From NCBI GenBank assembly GCA_026709985.1, contig JAPORY010000005.1, positions 1 to 45,157 of the forward strand: a DNA stretch of 45,157 nucleotides, read 5' to 3'. Positions 16,436 to 24,455 of the stretch are shown here, in pieces (within the stretch, counting starts at the first letter, position 1; each line of letters starts with the position of its first letter). The position numbers and the translations under genes are program-made. The DNA is from Aestuariivita sp. GTDB taxonomy: Bacteria; Pseudomonadota; Alphaproteobacteria; Rhodobacterales; Rhodobacteraceae. Under the pieces are notes generated by a model. That model saw only the letters and a program-made list of their open reading frames with translations. It was not told where the DNA came from and did no database searches.

Positions 16436-19400
16436 ACAAGCGCGTTCTGCAGTTTGGTCGGCTGCTTGATCAATCTCGTACAGTGAGTTTCAGCTTCAAC
16501 GGGAAGAAGTTGGTCGGACATCCGGGCGATACTCTCGCGTCGGCTTTGCTTGCTAACGATCAACACCTCGTTGGACGCTCCTTCAAGTACCATCGTCCTC
16601 GTGGCATTGTTGCCGCGGGTCCGGAGGAGCCAAACGCTTTATTTGGCTTGAATCGGGGGGCTAGATTTGAACCTAACCAACTTGGCACGACAACCGAATT
16701 ATTCGAAGGATTGGAGGCCTGCTCTCAGAACCACTGGCCGTCGCTTGAGTGTGATTTTGGCGAAGTGAACAGTTTGCTATCGCGTTTCTTGCCAGCCGGG
16801 TTTTATTACAAGACATTCATTCATCCGCGAGCATTTTGGAAGCATGTATATGAGCCATTAATTCGCAGATCAGCTGGGCTTGGGCGCCCTCCAAGCGAGC
16901 CTGACAGCGATACTTACGAGTACTTGTATCTCTTTATTGATATCTTAGTGATTGGCGGCGGGATTGCGGGCTTACAAGCTGCAAAATCCGCAGCGCAAGC
17001 GGGTGCGCGAGTCCTCGTGATTGAGCAAAGTCCGCATTGGGGCGGTCGGACAGTCGTTGATGCCACAACTGCGGCTGACACAATTGGCGACCTGAGTGCA
17101 GAGCAATACGTCAATCAAATTTTGAATGAACTCAGGAATATGCCCAACGTCGCTTTGCGAAATCGCACGATGGGCGCGGCGGTTTATGATCATGGATATG
17201 TCTTGGCTTATGAACGGTGCACCGACCATGATCCTGTGGCTGCTGGCCCACGACACCGATTATGGCGGATACGGGCGGCGCAAGTGATTTGCGCGACGGG
17301 AGCGATAGAGCGGCCAATGACGTTCGCGGGAAATGATATTCCCGGAGTTATGTTGGCCTCTGCCGTGCGGGATTATCTCGTCAACTACGCAGTTATGGTG
17401 GGTCATCACACTGTTGTCATGACCAACAATGATGACGCGTATGTAACAGCGATCCTATTGAAAAAAGCGGGCGCGGCGAGTGTTCGAGTTCTTGATACGA
17501 GGGCTCAACATGAGAGTGACTTGAAGACAGCTACGGAGGCGCTCTCCATACCCGTTTCTCATGGACGCGCTATTGCTCGCGTTATGGGTCGAAAGCGGGT
17601 GAAGTCTGTCAAGATTTGCGATGTTTCGGGCACGGGAGGGATTATTGAGGAAATTCCCGCTGACATTGTTGCGATGTCTGGTGGGTGGTCACCAACGCTT
17701 CATCTGTGGTCGCATTGCGGCGGTAAGGCAGAGTGGGACTTTAGGCAGGCTATGCTTCGTCCAAAGGCGGATTGTCCACCCGTCGGCGCTGACGGTCGCG
17801 GCTTTGTTCGTTGTGCGGGTGCAGCCAACGGTGAACTCGATTTGCAGGATTGTTTAAATCAAGCGACCGAAACGGGTTCTCGCGCTGCTAGTGATATCGG
17901 CTTGAACGTAGCAGAAGTTGAGGTTCCGGTCGCGCCGCGTCGCTCTGAGACCGCCATTCAACCCGTTTGGCAATTACCGGCACACGCCGACCATGATTTG
18001 CAGGCAAAAAGTTGGATTGATTTTCAGAACGATGTGAAAGTTACCGACATCCAATTGGCAGTGCGGGAGGGCTTTGAGAGCGTTGAGCATACGAAACGAT
18101 ACACAACACTGGGTATGGCGACTGATCAAGGCAAGTTGAGCAACATCAATGGGTTGGCAGTGTTGTCAGGTTCTCTCAATCAGTCGATTGATGCGACTGG
18201 AACAACAACGTTTCGCCCGCCCTACACGCCGATTTCTATGGGAGCGATCGCTGGTGAGGCGCGAGCCAATCTATTTCAACCGGTTCGTTGTACGCCGATG
18301 CATCAGTGGCATCAGGATCACGGCGCGGTGTGGGAACCGGTGGGTCAATGGCGTCGGCCGTTCACTTATCAGCAAAAAAACGAGTCCGTTGATGAGGCCG
18401 TCGTCCGAGAAATCAAAAACACCCGTGAGAACTTGGGGCTTCTTGATGCCTCCACGCTCGGCAAGTTGATCGTAAAGGGGCCGGACGCCGCAAGATTCCT
18501 TGATATGCTATATACCAACATGATGAGTTCACTTCCCGTAGGTCGTTGTCGGTACGGCCTCATGTGTTCCGAGAATGGATTCTTGATGGATGATGGGGTT
18601 GTGGTGCGTTTGAGTGAGGATAGTTTCCTTTGCCATACAACGACTGGAGGAGCAGATCACGTCCATCGACATATGGAGGAATGGTTGCAGACGGAGTGGT
18701 GGGATTGGCAAGTTTATGTGGCAAATATCACTGAGCAATATGCGCAAATTGGGGTCGTTGGTCCTAACGCAAGAAAGGTATTGCAGAAGCTTGGAGGCAT
18801 GACTCTCGCTGCAGACGAATTACCGTTCATGGCATGGCAAGACGGGGAACTTGGCGGATTTCGAGCGCGGGTTTATCGAATTTCATTTTCTGGTGAGTTG
18901 TCTTATGAAATTGCTGTTCCCGCAGGACAAGGTCTGTCTTTGTGGAGCACTCTGATTGAGGCTGGTGAAGAATTTGGCATTATGCCCTACGGCACCGAAG
19001 CGCTGCATGTGATGCGAGCCGAGAAGGGCTTTATTATGATTGGTGATGAGACAGATGGCACGGTCACGCCGCAAGACCTCAATCTTAACTGGGCAATTTC
19101 CAAAAAGAAAAAGGATTATATTGGCAAGAGGGCGCAACAGCGAGACTATATGGTACACGCTGATCGATGGCGCTTAGTCGGTCTTGAGTCTCTTGATGGC
19201 TCGGTGCTTCCGGAGGGTGCATACATGGTTGAGGATGGTCGTAATGCCTTGGGGCAAGAAAACATGATTGGTCGCGTGACGTCGACCTATTATTCGCCGA
19301 CGCTCGGCAAGGGAATTGCGATGGGTTTAGTGAGGCATGGCCCTGACCGAATGGGAGACGTCTTGCTAGTTGCCGACCTTGAGGGAGGACACCGCAAGGC

Positions 19401-19455
19401 CCGAATCGTGAATCCGATCTTTTATGACCGAGAGCATACGAAACAAAATGTCTGA
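16432..19455 (+). CDS. soxA: Sarcosine oxidase subunit alpha (SoxA)
   Basis: This 1007-residue subunit is full length. Residues 1–140 form the N-terminal domain (FSFNGKKLVGHPGDTLASALLAND; FKYHRPRG), a Rossmann NAD+ site follows at about 170–205 (DILVIGGGIAGLQAA, GGR), and the C-terminal third is an aminomethyltransferase (GcvT)-like THF-binding domain (LGLLDASTLGKLIVKGPDA; GLMCSENGFLMDDGVV; GTEALHVMRAEKGF). The subunit binds NAD+ and THF, so the methyl group of sarcosine is captured as 5,10-methylene-THF. It starts at GTG 16432, overlapping the soxD stop, and overlaps soxG by eight bases. Confidence 0.96.
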   Translation: MNKRVLQFGRLLDQSRTVSFSFNGKKLVGHPGDTLASALLANDQHLVGRSFKYHRPRGIVAAGPEEPNALFGLNRGARFEPNQLGTTTELFEGLEACSQNHWPSLECDFGEVNSLLSRFLPAGFYYKTFIHPRAFWKHVYEPLIRRSAGLGRPPSEPDSDTYEYLYLFIDILVIGGGIAGLQAAKSAAQAGARVLVIEQSPHWGGRTVVDATTAADTIGDLSAEQYVNQILNELRNMPNVALRNRTMGAAVYDHGYVLAYERCTDHDPVAAGPRHRLWRIRAAQVICATGAIERPMTFAGNDIPGVMLASAVRDYLVNYAVMVGHHTVVMTNNDDAYVTAILLKKAGAASVRVLDTRAQHESDLKTATEALSIPVSHGRAIARVMGRKRVKSVKICDVSGTGGIIEEIPADIVAMSGGWSPTLHLWSHCGGKAEWDFRQAMLRPKADCPPVGADGRGFVRCAGAANGELDLQDCLNQATETGSRAASDIGLNVAEVEVPVAPRRSETAIQPVWQLPAHADHDLQAKSWIDFQNDVKVTDIQLAVREGFESVEHTKRYTTLGMATDQGKLSNINGLAVLSGSLNQSIDATGTTTFRPPYTPISMGAIAGEARANLFQPVRCTPMHQWHQDHGAVWEPVGQWRRPFTYQQKNESVDEAVVREIKNTRENLGLLDASTLGKLIVKGPDAARFLDMLYTNMMSSLPVGRCRYGLMCSENGFLMDDGVVVRLSEDSFLCHTTTGGADHVHRHMEEWLQTEWWDWQVYVANITEQYAQIGVVGPNARKVLQKLGGMTLAADELPFMAWQDGELGGFRARVYRISFSGELSYEIAVPAGQGLSLWSTLIEAGEEFGIMPYGTEALHVMRAEKGFIMIGDETDGTVTPQDLNLNWAISKKKKDYIGKRAQQRDYMVHADRWRLVGLESLDGSVLPEGAYMVEDGRNALGQENMIGRVTSTYYSPTLGKGIAMGLVRHGPDRMGDVLLVADLEGGHRKARIVNPIFYDREHTKQNV

Positions 19456-20014
19456 CAGCGTTGCGCCTCTTGGTACAGAGACTTTCGTTGGAATTGCGGA
19501 AATCAAACCACTTGGACTTCAGGGTTTGATCGCCGTGCGAGGTGATCTGCAAACGCAGTTCTTGGGTGACGCCATCAAGCAAGTCATGAATATTGCAATA
19601 CCCGGTGTTAGGGGAGTGGTGTTCACCGGCAATGATGGGGTCGGTTGGATATCTCCCGACGAGCTGTTGTTGTTCTGTGATCATGAAAAAGTTGCGGCGC
19701 GGGTGGACGAACTTCGAGAGCTGTTGGGTGATCGGCACACACTTGTTTTGACCGTATCAGATGAGCGGGTTATTTTTTCGGTTTCGGGGGTCCGATCACG
19801 AGAAGTCATGGCGAAATTATGCCCAGTAGACTTTTCTCCGACTGAATTTACGAGTGGGATGATCCGAAGAACTCGAATGGCGCAGATTGCTGCCACTATA
19901 TGGTTATCCAAGCACGACACATTCGAGATCATTGTGATGCGATCCGTTGCGCAATACGCGTTTGATCTGCTTCGGGTTGCTGCCAGTGAGGGTTCGGAGG
20001 TGGATTTGTGGTAA
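19448..20014 (+). CDS. soxG: Sarcosine oxidase subunit gamma (SoxG)
   Basis: The 188-residue protein shows the SoxG pattern of a GcvT-like half domain: IKPLGLQGLIAVRGDL, WISPDELLLFC, SVSGVRSREVMAKLCPVDFSP, and a C-terminal WLSKHDTFEIIVMRSVAQYAFDLL. It is the smallest folate-domain-like subunit of the sarcosine oxidase complex. ATG 19448 overlaps the soxA end; a GTG-like start at 19424 would add eight residues lacking family support. It is the last gene of the sox operon; no clear terminator hairpin was seen after it. Confidence 0.92.
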   Translation: MSDSVAPLGTETFVGIAEIKPLGLQGLIAVRGDLQTQFLGDAIKQVMNIAIPGVRGVVFTGNDGVGWISPDELLLFCDHEKVAARVDELRELLGDRHTLVLTVSDERVIFSVSGVRSREVMAKLCPVDFSPTEFTSGMIRRTRMAQIAATIWLSKHDTFEIIVMRSVAQYAFDLLRVAASEGSEVDLW

Positions 20015-20169
20015 CGACCGATGTGGCGGGCAACAAAGGGTGTGAGACGAAACATTAGAGCCAGTAAAATTTGGGCGTTCTGGACATCCTTAGAAGTAGT
20101 TACTTCTCGATTTTTGCCCTGTAGATGGTGTGTCCTTGCTAATGATACAGGAAGGTTCGCCGAATACAT

Positions 20170-20418
20170 TTACTGCAAAATCACCAAGACATAATTTTTC
20201 CTGCTCCAATTCATCCCTAATTTATTCGTAACGATCAAGATTGTTTCTCGTTCTCTTACTAAACTCTTTTTTCCTCCAGTTAGTTCCTTTTCAGTCAATC
20301 TTATAGCAGTAGCGCCATTGATAGCGCATGGATACTGTCCATACCTTACTTTCGAAAATTCCATAGATACGGGTATTTCGGCAGTTTTGGCGTCGAAAAT
20401 TTTATCTTTCAGATCCAA
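20170..20418 (-). CDS. Hypothetical small protein, uncertain
   Basis: This 82-codon frame begins with TTG and has no recognised family or membrane segment. It overlaps the preceding minus-strand frame by 17 bases, which fits either a coupled pair or two halves of a decayed gene. The surrounding DNA looks AT-richer than the neighbouring sox and sod genes. No good ribosome site is visible. It may be chance. Confidence 0.25.
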   Translation of the reverse strand: MDLKDKIFDAKTAEIPVSMEFSKVRYGQYPCAINGATAIRLTEKELTGGKKSLVRERETILIVTNKLGMNWSRKNYVLVILQ

Positions 20419-20653
20419 AGTCTTCCCAAAGTCGTCTATTTTCCTTGATAGTCGGTTTTGGAGTTGATGGTGGAGATGCTCTCACAATTTTAGCAATCTT
20501 GTTGAACCGCGACTTACCCCAAAATATAGCAATCGACACAAGTAGTTCAGCCACGATCATCAACCCAAGTGAACCGGGCAAATAATTCTGTCCGCGGCCA
20601 AGCAAGAGGTCTTGAAGTAAGGCGATTATAACCCAATTACATATAAAACGCAT
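20402..20653 (-). CDS. Hypothetical small membrane protein, uncertain
   Basis: The 83-codon frame has two hydrophobic stretches (NWVIIALLQDLLLG and GLMIVAELLVSIAIFWG) and a polar, proline-rich tail (ASPPSTPKPTIKENRRLWED). That composition looks like a protein, but there is no clear Shine-Dalgarno before ATG 20653. Only 22 bases separate it from the divergent sodB start, so the sodB promoter would lie inside it. No family recognised. Confidence 0.3.
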   Translation of the reverse strand: MRFICNWVIIALLQDLLLGRGQNYLPGSLGLMIVAELLVSIAIFWGKSRFNKIAKIVRASPPSTPKPTIKENRRLWEDFGSER

Positions 20654-20675
20654 TGAATAAACGAGGATTTCACAA

Positions 20676-21275
20676 ATGGCTTTTCAATTGCCCGATTTAC
20701 CTTATGCTCATGACGCCCTCGCAAGCAGTGGCATGTCGAGAGAAACGCTAGAATATCATCACGATTTGCACCACAAGGCTTACGTCGATAACGGTAACAA
20801 GGCGATTGCTGGCACCGAGTGGGAAGGCAAGTCGCTTGAAGAAATTATCGTGGGCACCTACGATAGTTCGGCCGTCGCTCAGAACGGTATCTTCAATAAT
20901 ATCTCACAGTTATGGAACCATAATCAGTTTTGGGAAATGATGAGCCCGGGACCAACAGCGATACCAAGTGAACTCGAAGCCGCCCTTATCGATAATTTTG
21001 GTTCGGTAGAGGGTTTCAATGAGAAGTTTAACGCTACTGGCGTTGGTCAATTTGGATCAGGTTGGTGTTGGTTAGTGAAAAACTCAGATGGGTCACTCGC
21101 GGTAACGAAGACAGAAAATGGCGTGAACCCGCTATGTTTCGGACAGACGGCTTTGCTTGGATGTGATGTTTGGGAGCATTCCTACTACATTGATTTTCGC
21201 AACAAGCGCCCCGCCTACCTGACCAACTTCCTCGACAATTTGGTTAACTGGGAAAATGTTGCTTCGCGTATGTGA
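20676..21275 (+). CDS. sodB: Superoxide dismutase, Fe type (Fe/Mn family)
   Basis: The 199-residue protein has all four metal ligands of the Fe/Mn SOD family: LEYHHDLHH (H28), LWNHNQFW (H82) and GCDVWEHSYYIDFRN (D164, H168). GQFGSGWCWLV is also present. The active-site glutamine comes from the second-ligand helix (FNNISQLWNH, Q78), which is the Fe-type arrangement; cambialistic metal use cannot be excluded. It converts superoxide to hydrogen peroxide and oxygen in the cytosol. GAGG nine bases upstream supports the start. Transcribed alone. Confidence 0.95.
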   Translation: MAFQLPDLPYAHDALASSGMSRETLEYHHDLHHKAYVDNGNKAIAGTEWEGKSLEEIIVGTYDSSAVAQNGIFNNISQLWNHNQFWEMMSPGPTAIPSELEAALIDNFGSVEGFNEKFNATGVGQFGSGWCWLVKNSDGSLAVTKTENGVNPLCFGQTALLGCDVWEHSYYIDFRNKRPAYLTNFLDNLVNWENVASRM

Positions 21276-21735
21276 CCTTCACAGTTCACGCGTATCGCTT
21301 GATAGAGCCGCTATTGAGATGCTTTTCAAAGTATCAAATAAGTTCGTGTATCTGATTTGCTAGCAGACTTCATGTTTATGGTAAGGATGTGCCAAAACAG
21401 ATGCACCGCTTATTCTTGTTGGTCCTTGGTAACAAACCGCTGCTGCTGGATAGGATCGCCTGCACAGGCATTCGGTATCGGTAAACTGAGTACAAGCCAC
21501 GAAGTTCTGCCTTGCCTAGCTTATCATGATTTGCACGTTTGAGGTGAGCGCGAACTGACATGTCGTGACAGCGAAGGTGAAATCATTTCTATGTCTAAAG
21601 CGGGGTTTCTTGCCGCCCTCACAACCGTTGCAAGAGGCCGACGAGGATCGGTATTTCATTTGCGCTTTTTCGTAATTGACTTTCGATACGAATAAGTGTA
21701 CCGATGATCCGTAATTTACTCCTTTGTTGATTGAG
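21276..21735 (+). other. Gene-free 460 bp ending in a strong terminator; possible RNA gene or long sodB 3' UTR
   Basis: No protein-coding frame here is convincing, yet the stretch ends in a textbook plus-strand intrinsic terminator at 21736–21773. Either the sodB transcript has an unusually long 3' untranslated region or a separate small RNA ends here. I compared it by eye with tRNA, tmRNA and 6S RNA layouts and recognised none. Confidence 0.35.
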
Positions 21736-21773
21736 AACTCCGACCAGCCCAATCGCTGGTCGGAGTTTTTTTT
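21736..21773 (+). terminator. Rho-independent terminator
   Basis: A perfect 12-bp stem (AACTCCGACCAG / CTGGTCGGAGTT) with an 8-nt loop (CCCAATCG) runs into eight consecutive T at 21766–21773. There is no U-tract on the other strand, so it ends plus-strand transcription. Confidence 0.92.
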
Positions 21774-22191
21774 AGCGGCTGATAATTGAGTATCGGCTAT
21801 GGGGCAGCCTTTATTTTTTGCGTGACAAACTTATTTTTGACGGCCGCAAGATTAAACAGCGCATTTGGTCTCTCAGATCATAAGCGAACCAATATCAGAG
21901 TATAGTGAGCCATCTGCAGGTCTTGTTGGTTTTGTTGAGAAACTAACCGCAGCAAAGGATGCGCAAAAGAGTAGAGTTGTACATATACAAACGGTGGCAA
22001 TACCCCTTGACCGAACGCTTACGATGTATCAGTCAGCGATTCTATGTTGTGGCTCAAATAGCCCAAAGCTTCATAAAGTGTTGGAAACCGATTGAGAAAA
22101 TGGATCAAGAACGGGCGCTTGATAGAAATGCAATGACCTGCTCTGATCTCGTAACCTGACCCTTTTTCGCTGCAAGAGGCATAGCGGTATC
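21774..22191. other. 418-bp gap downstream of the terminator
   Basis: Short plus-strand frames here have no ribosome sites or recognisable motifs. It lies between a plus-strand terminator and the 3' end of the minus-strand LOG-family gene, and I see nothing in it. Confidence 0.4.
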
Positions 22192-22764
22192 TTACGACTT
22201 TGCAAAGTCTATTGGATGCTCAATGGAATCTAAGGTGTGAAATGTCTCGTTAAGTGTGCTGCAGGTAGAAAAAAGCGTTAGGAGCGACTCTTTCGCAAAA
22301 CCCTGTTTAACCACGTGATTCAATAGCTCGACGAGCGGATCCCAATAACCCTCATCATTAAACAGTATGATTGGTTTGCGATGTAAAAGTAATTGCGCCC
22401 AAGTAAGAACTTCGATGAATTCGTCTATCGTTCCCGCACCGCCAGGGAGTGCGACAAATGCATCCGCATTCGTGAACATGATCTTTTTTCTTTCATGCAT
22501 CGTTTCCGTGACAACATAGCGGGTAACATCAGTCTTGCTCATTTCCCATTCGACCAAATGCTTCGGAATAACCCCGAACGTCTCACCGCCTGATTCTTGG
22601 ACCGCGTTGGCAAGAACGCCCATCAGTCCAGTGCCCCCGGCACCGTACACCAATCGCCAGCCTCGATTTGCGAGCAACTTGCCAAAAGCCCTTGCGGTGT
22701 GTTCATACTCAGGCATTGCACCGTTTTGCGCACCGCAGTAAACACAAATTGACTTGTTGGCCAT
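22192..22764 (-). CDS. LOG-family (TIGR00730) Rossmann-fold protein
   Basis: The 190-residue protein has the LOG motifs: SICVYCGAQNG at the start, YGAGGTGLMGVLA in the middle, MHERKKIMF and the nucleotide-site loop LPGGAGTIDEFIEVLTWAQL. Family members hydrolyse nucleoside 5'-monophosphates to free base and ribose 5-phosphate; plant LOG enzymes make active cytokinins, while bacterial members may act in purine salvage or damage clearance. ATG 22764 is fixed by GAGGAG six bases upstream; the frame continues back to 22824 without support. It is divergent from the LysM gene, with 93 bases between the two starts. Confidence 0.92.
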   Translation of the reverse strand: MANKSICVYCGAQNGAMPEYEHTARAFGKLLANRGWRLVYGAGGTGLMGVLANAVQESGGETFGVIPKHLVEWEMSKTDVTRYVVTETMHERKKIMFTNADAFVALPGGAGTIDEFIEVLTWAQLLLHRKPIILFNDEGYWDPLVELLNHVVKQGFAKESLLTLFSTCSTLNETFHTLDSIEHPIDFAKS

Positions 22765-22857
22765 CAGTTGCTCCTCTCTTGCGGTGACGCCGAGTGTGAT
22801 AGCTTGTATAGACAGGTGGCACAACTGCCGAATTTGAATGCTAAGGAAGCATAAATT

Positions 22858-24384
22858 ATGGCGAAGAAGGCTCGTTTTTTCGGACTGGACGGCAAGGCTT
22901 CGTTTGGGGTCATCGTGATCCTAATCGCGCTCTTCGTCATTTTGCTGTATTCCCTTGGTAATTTAGGTAGGGACGAGCCGAGTTCGAATTTAGTGACCGA
23001 GCCACAGAACCAACCGCCTCGGCAATCTGCCGAGATCGAACCAGACGATACTTCCCCTGAAGAGGGAAAAAGTGTTTCTAAAGGGGAACTATTTTCCGAA
23101 AAAGAAGTCTCAATTTCGGATGCTGAGCAGCAACCCGAGAGTCAAAATGGTCGTCAATCCACCACGGTCGATACTGATGATACTTCTTCTGAAGAGGGCG
23201 AAAATGTTTCTAAAGGCGAACCGATTTCTGAACCAGAAATCTCAAGTTCCGATCCTGAGCAGCCGCCAAAGAGCCAGTCGGTCAACCCGCCAACTCTTGA
23301 TATCTTGAGGGTTGCGCCCGACGGTACGACGGTGCTTGCGGGTAAAGGCGATGCCGGAAGTTTGGTAAAGGTATTGATTGACGGGGTTGAGGTTGCGGCA
23401 ACGACAGTTGGCGCTAACGGCGAATTTGCCCTTGTTTTGAATTTACCGCCAAGCGCAAACCCGCGCGTGATGAGTCTTGCCACGCAACAAGGTTCAAAAC
23501 TTGCTTTTGCCGAGGATTTTATCATCGCGCCAACAATGACGGTCGTAGCTGAGAGTGGCGAGGTCCCGAAGCCACCCAAAAATAATCTGATCGACTCTGA
23601 GCCGAATAGTCTGGCGTCCGAAGTGAGTGATGAGCAGCAAAAACCCGACGAATTACCAGTGATAAAGCTCGACACGGCAGAAGGCGAAACATCACTGGTG
23701 GCCGATCAAAACTTGTTAGACAACCAACTCGTGGAGGATTCAAGAGACGGCTCTGACGAGGTGGCTGAGAAATCATTGACGATAACTTCGCTGCGTGAAG
23801 CAGAAATTTCGCGAGCACCGCCGTTACCAGATACCGTCACAGTTTTGCGATCAACGCCGAAAGGGATTGAGCGGTTCACGATGGATCAAACCGAGGTGAT
23901 GGATCAAGATAGTCAAATTCTACTTGATACCGTTAGCTATGATCAGAGAGGTAATGTGTTATTGAGCGGCCGCGGTGCTCCGAACATGCTGACAGTTCTT
24001 TATTTGAACAACGAAAAGCGGCTACAGTTTTCTACCGATGCGGAAGGCCATTGGAACGCCAAACTTGAGAGCATCGCGCCAGATGTATATCTGCTGCGGC
24101 TTGACGCACTTAGACCAGATGGCTCAGTTCAGAGCCGTCTTGAAACTCCCTTGAAGCGCGAAAGCAGAGAGCTTTTGTCTGAGGTTCAGTCGCAAACACA
24201 GGAAGAAGCGTTCGGTACAACCGTAAGTCAGGTAGTTATTCAACCGAATGATACTTTATGGGCAATTTCTCGCGAACGTTACGGTGCAGGAATTCTATAC
24301 GTGCGAGTCTTCGAAGCGAACCGTGAATTAATTCGTGATCCCGATCTGATTTATCCTGGCCAGGTATTCGTTGTCCCAGATTGA
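22858..24384 (+). CDS. Membrane-anchored LysM peptidoglycan-binding protein
   Basis: The 508-residue protein starts with a short cytosolic tail and one membrane helix (SFGVIVILIALFVILLYSLG, about 15–34). A long acidic, Ser/Pro/Gln-rich linker with an internal 44-residue repeat follows. A beta-sandwich Ig-like segment comes at about 145–225 (VAPDGTTVLAGKGDAGSLVKVLIDG), then a second one near 360–430. A C-terminal LysM domain ends the protein (QPNDTLWAISRERYGAG ... DPDLIYPGQVFVVPD). LysM binds glycan strands, so the protein probably spans from inner membrane to cell wall. It shares a promoter region with the divergent LOG gene and is followed by the exporter gene. Confidence 0.88.
   Translation: MAKKARFFGLDGKASFGVIVILIALFVILLYSLGNLGRDEPSSNLVTEPQNQPPRQSAEIEPDDTSPEEGKSVSKGELFSEKEVSISDAEQQPESQNGRQSTTVDTDDTSSEEGENVSKGEPISEPEISSSDPEQPPKSQSVNPPTLDILRVAPDGTTVLAGKGDAGSLVKVLIDGVEVAATTVGANGEFALVLNLPPSANPRVMSLATQQGSKLAFAEDFIIAPTMTVVAESGEVPKPPKNNLIDSEPNSLASEVSDEQQKPDELPVIKLDTAEGETSLVADQNLLDNQLVEDSRDGSDEVAEKSLTITSLREAEISRAPPLPDTVTVLRSTPKGIERFTMDQTEVMDQDSQILLDTVSYDQRGNVLLSGRGAPNMLTVLYLNNEKRLQFSTDAEGHWNAKLESIAPDVYLLRLDALRPDGSVQSRLETPLKRESRELLSEVQSQTQEEAFGTTVSQVVIQPNDTLWAISRERYGAGILYVRVFEANRELIRDPDLIYPGQVFVVPD
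23020..23283 (+). repeat. Two tandem 132-bp units inside the LysM gene
   Basis: Units 23020–23151 and 23152–23283 encode two imperfect 44-residue repeats sharing the core DDTS-EEG--VSKGE followed by Ser/Pro-rich acidic sequence. The in-frame period and linker location point to a duplication that lengthens a flexible periplasmic linker. Confidence 0.8.
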
Positions 24385-24455
24385 TCCGCATCTCTGTTGG
24401 GTAAGTCAGACTGAGTGTGCGTTCCTCGACAAACTCAAACGGGTTTGGTCTGTGG

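Noticed and set aside
19085-19738. A 217-codon minus-strand frame across the soxA/soxG junction
   Set aside because: It is antisense to two well-supported subunit genes and contains no recognisable domain.
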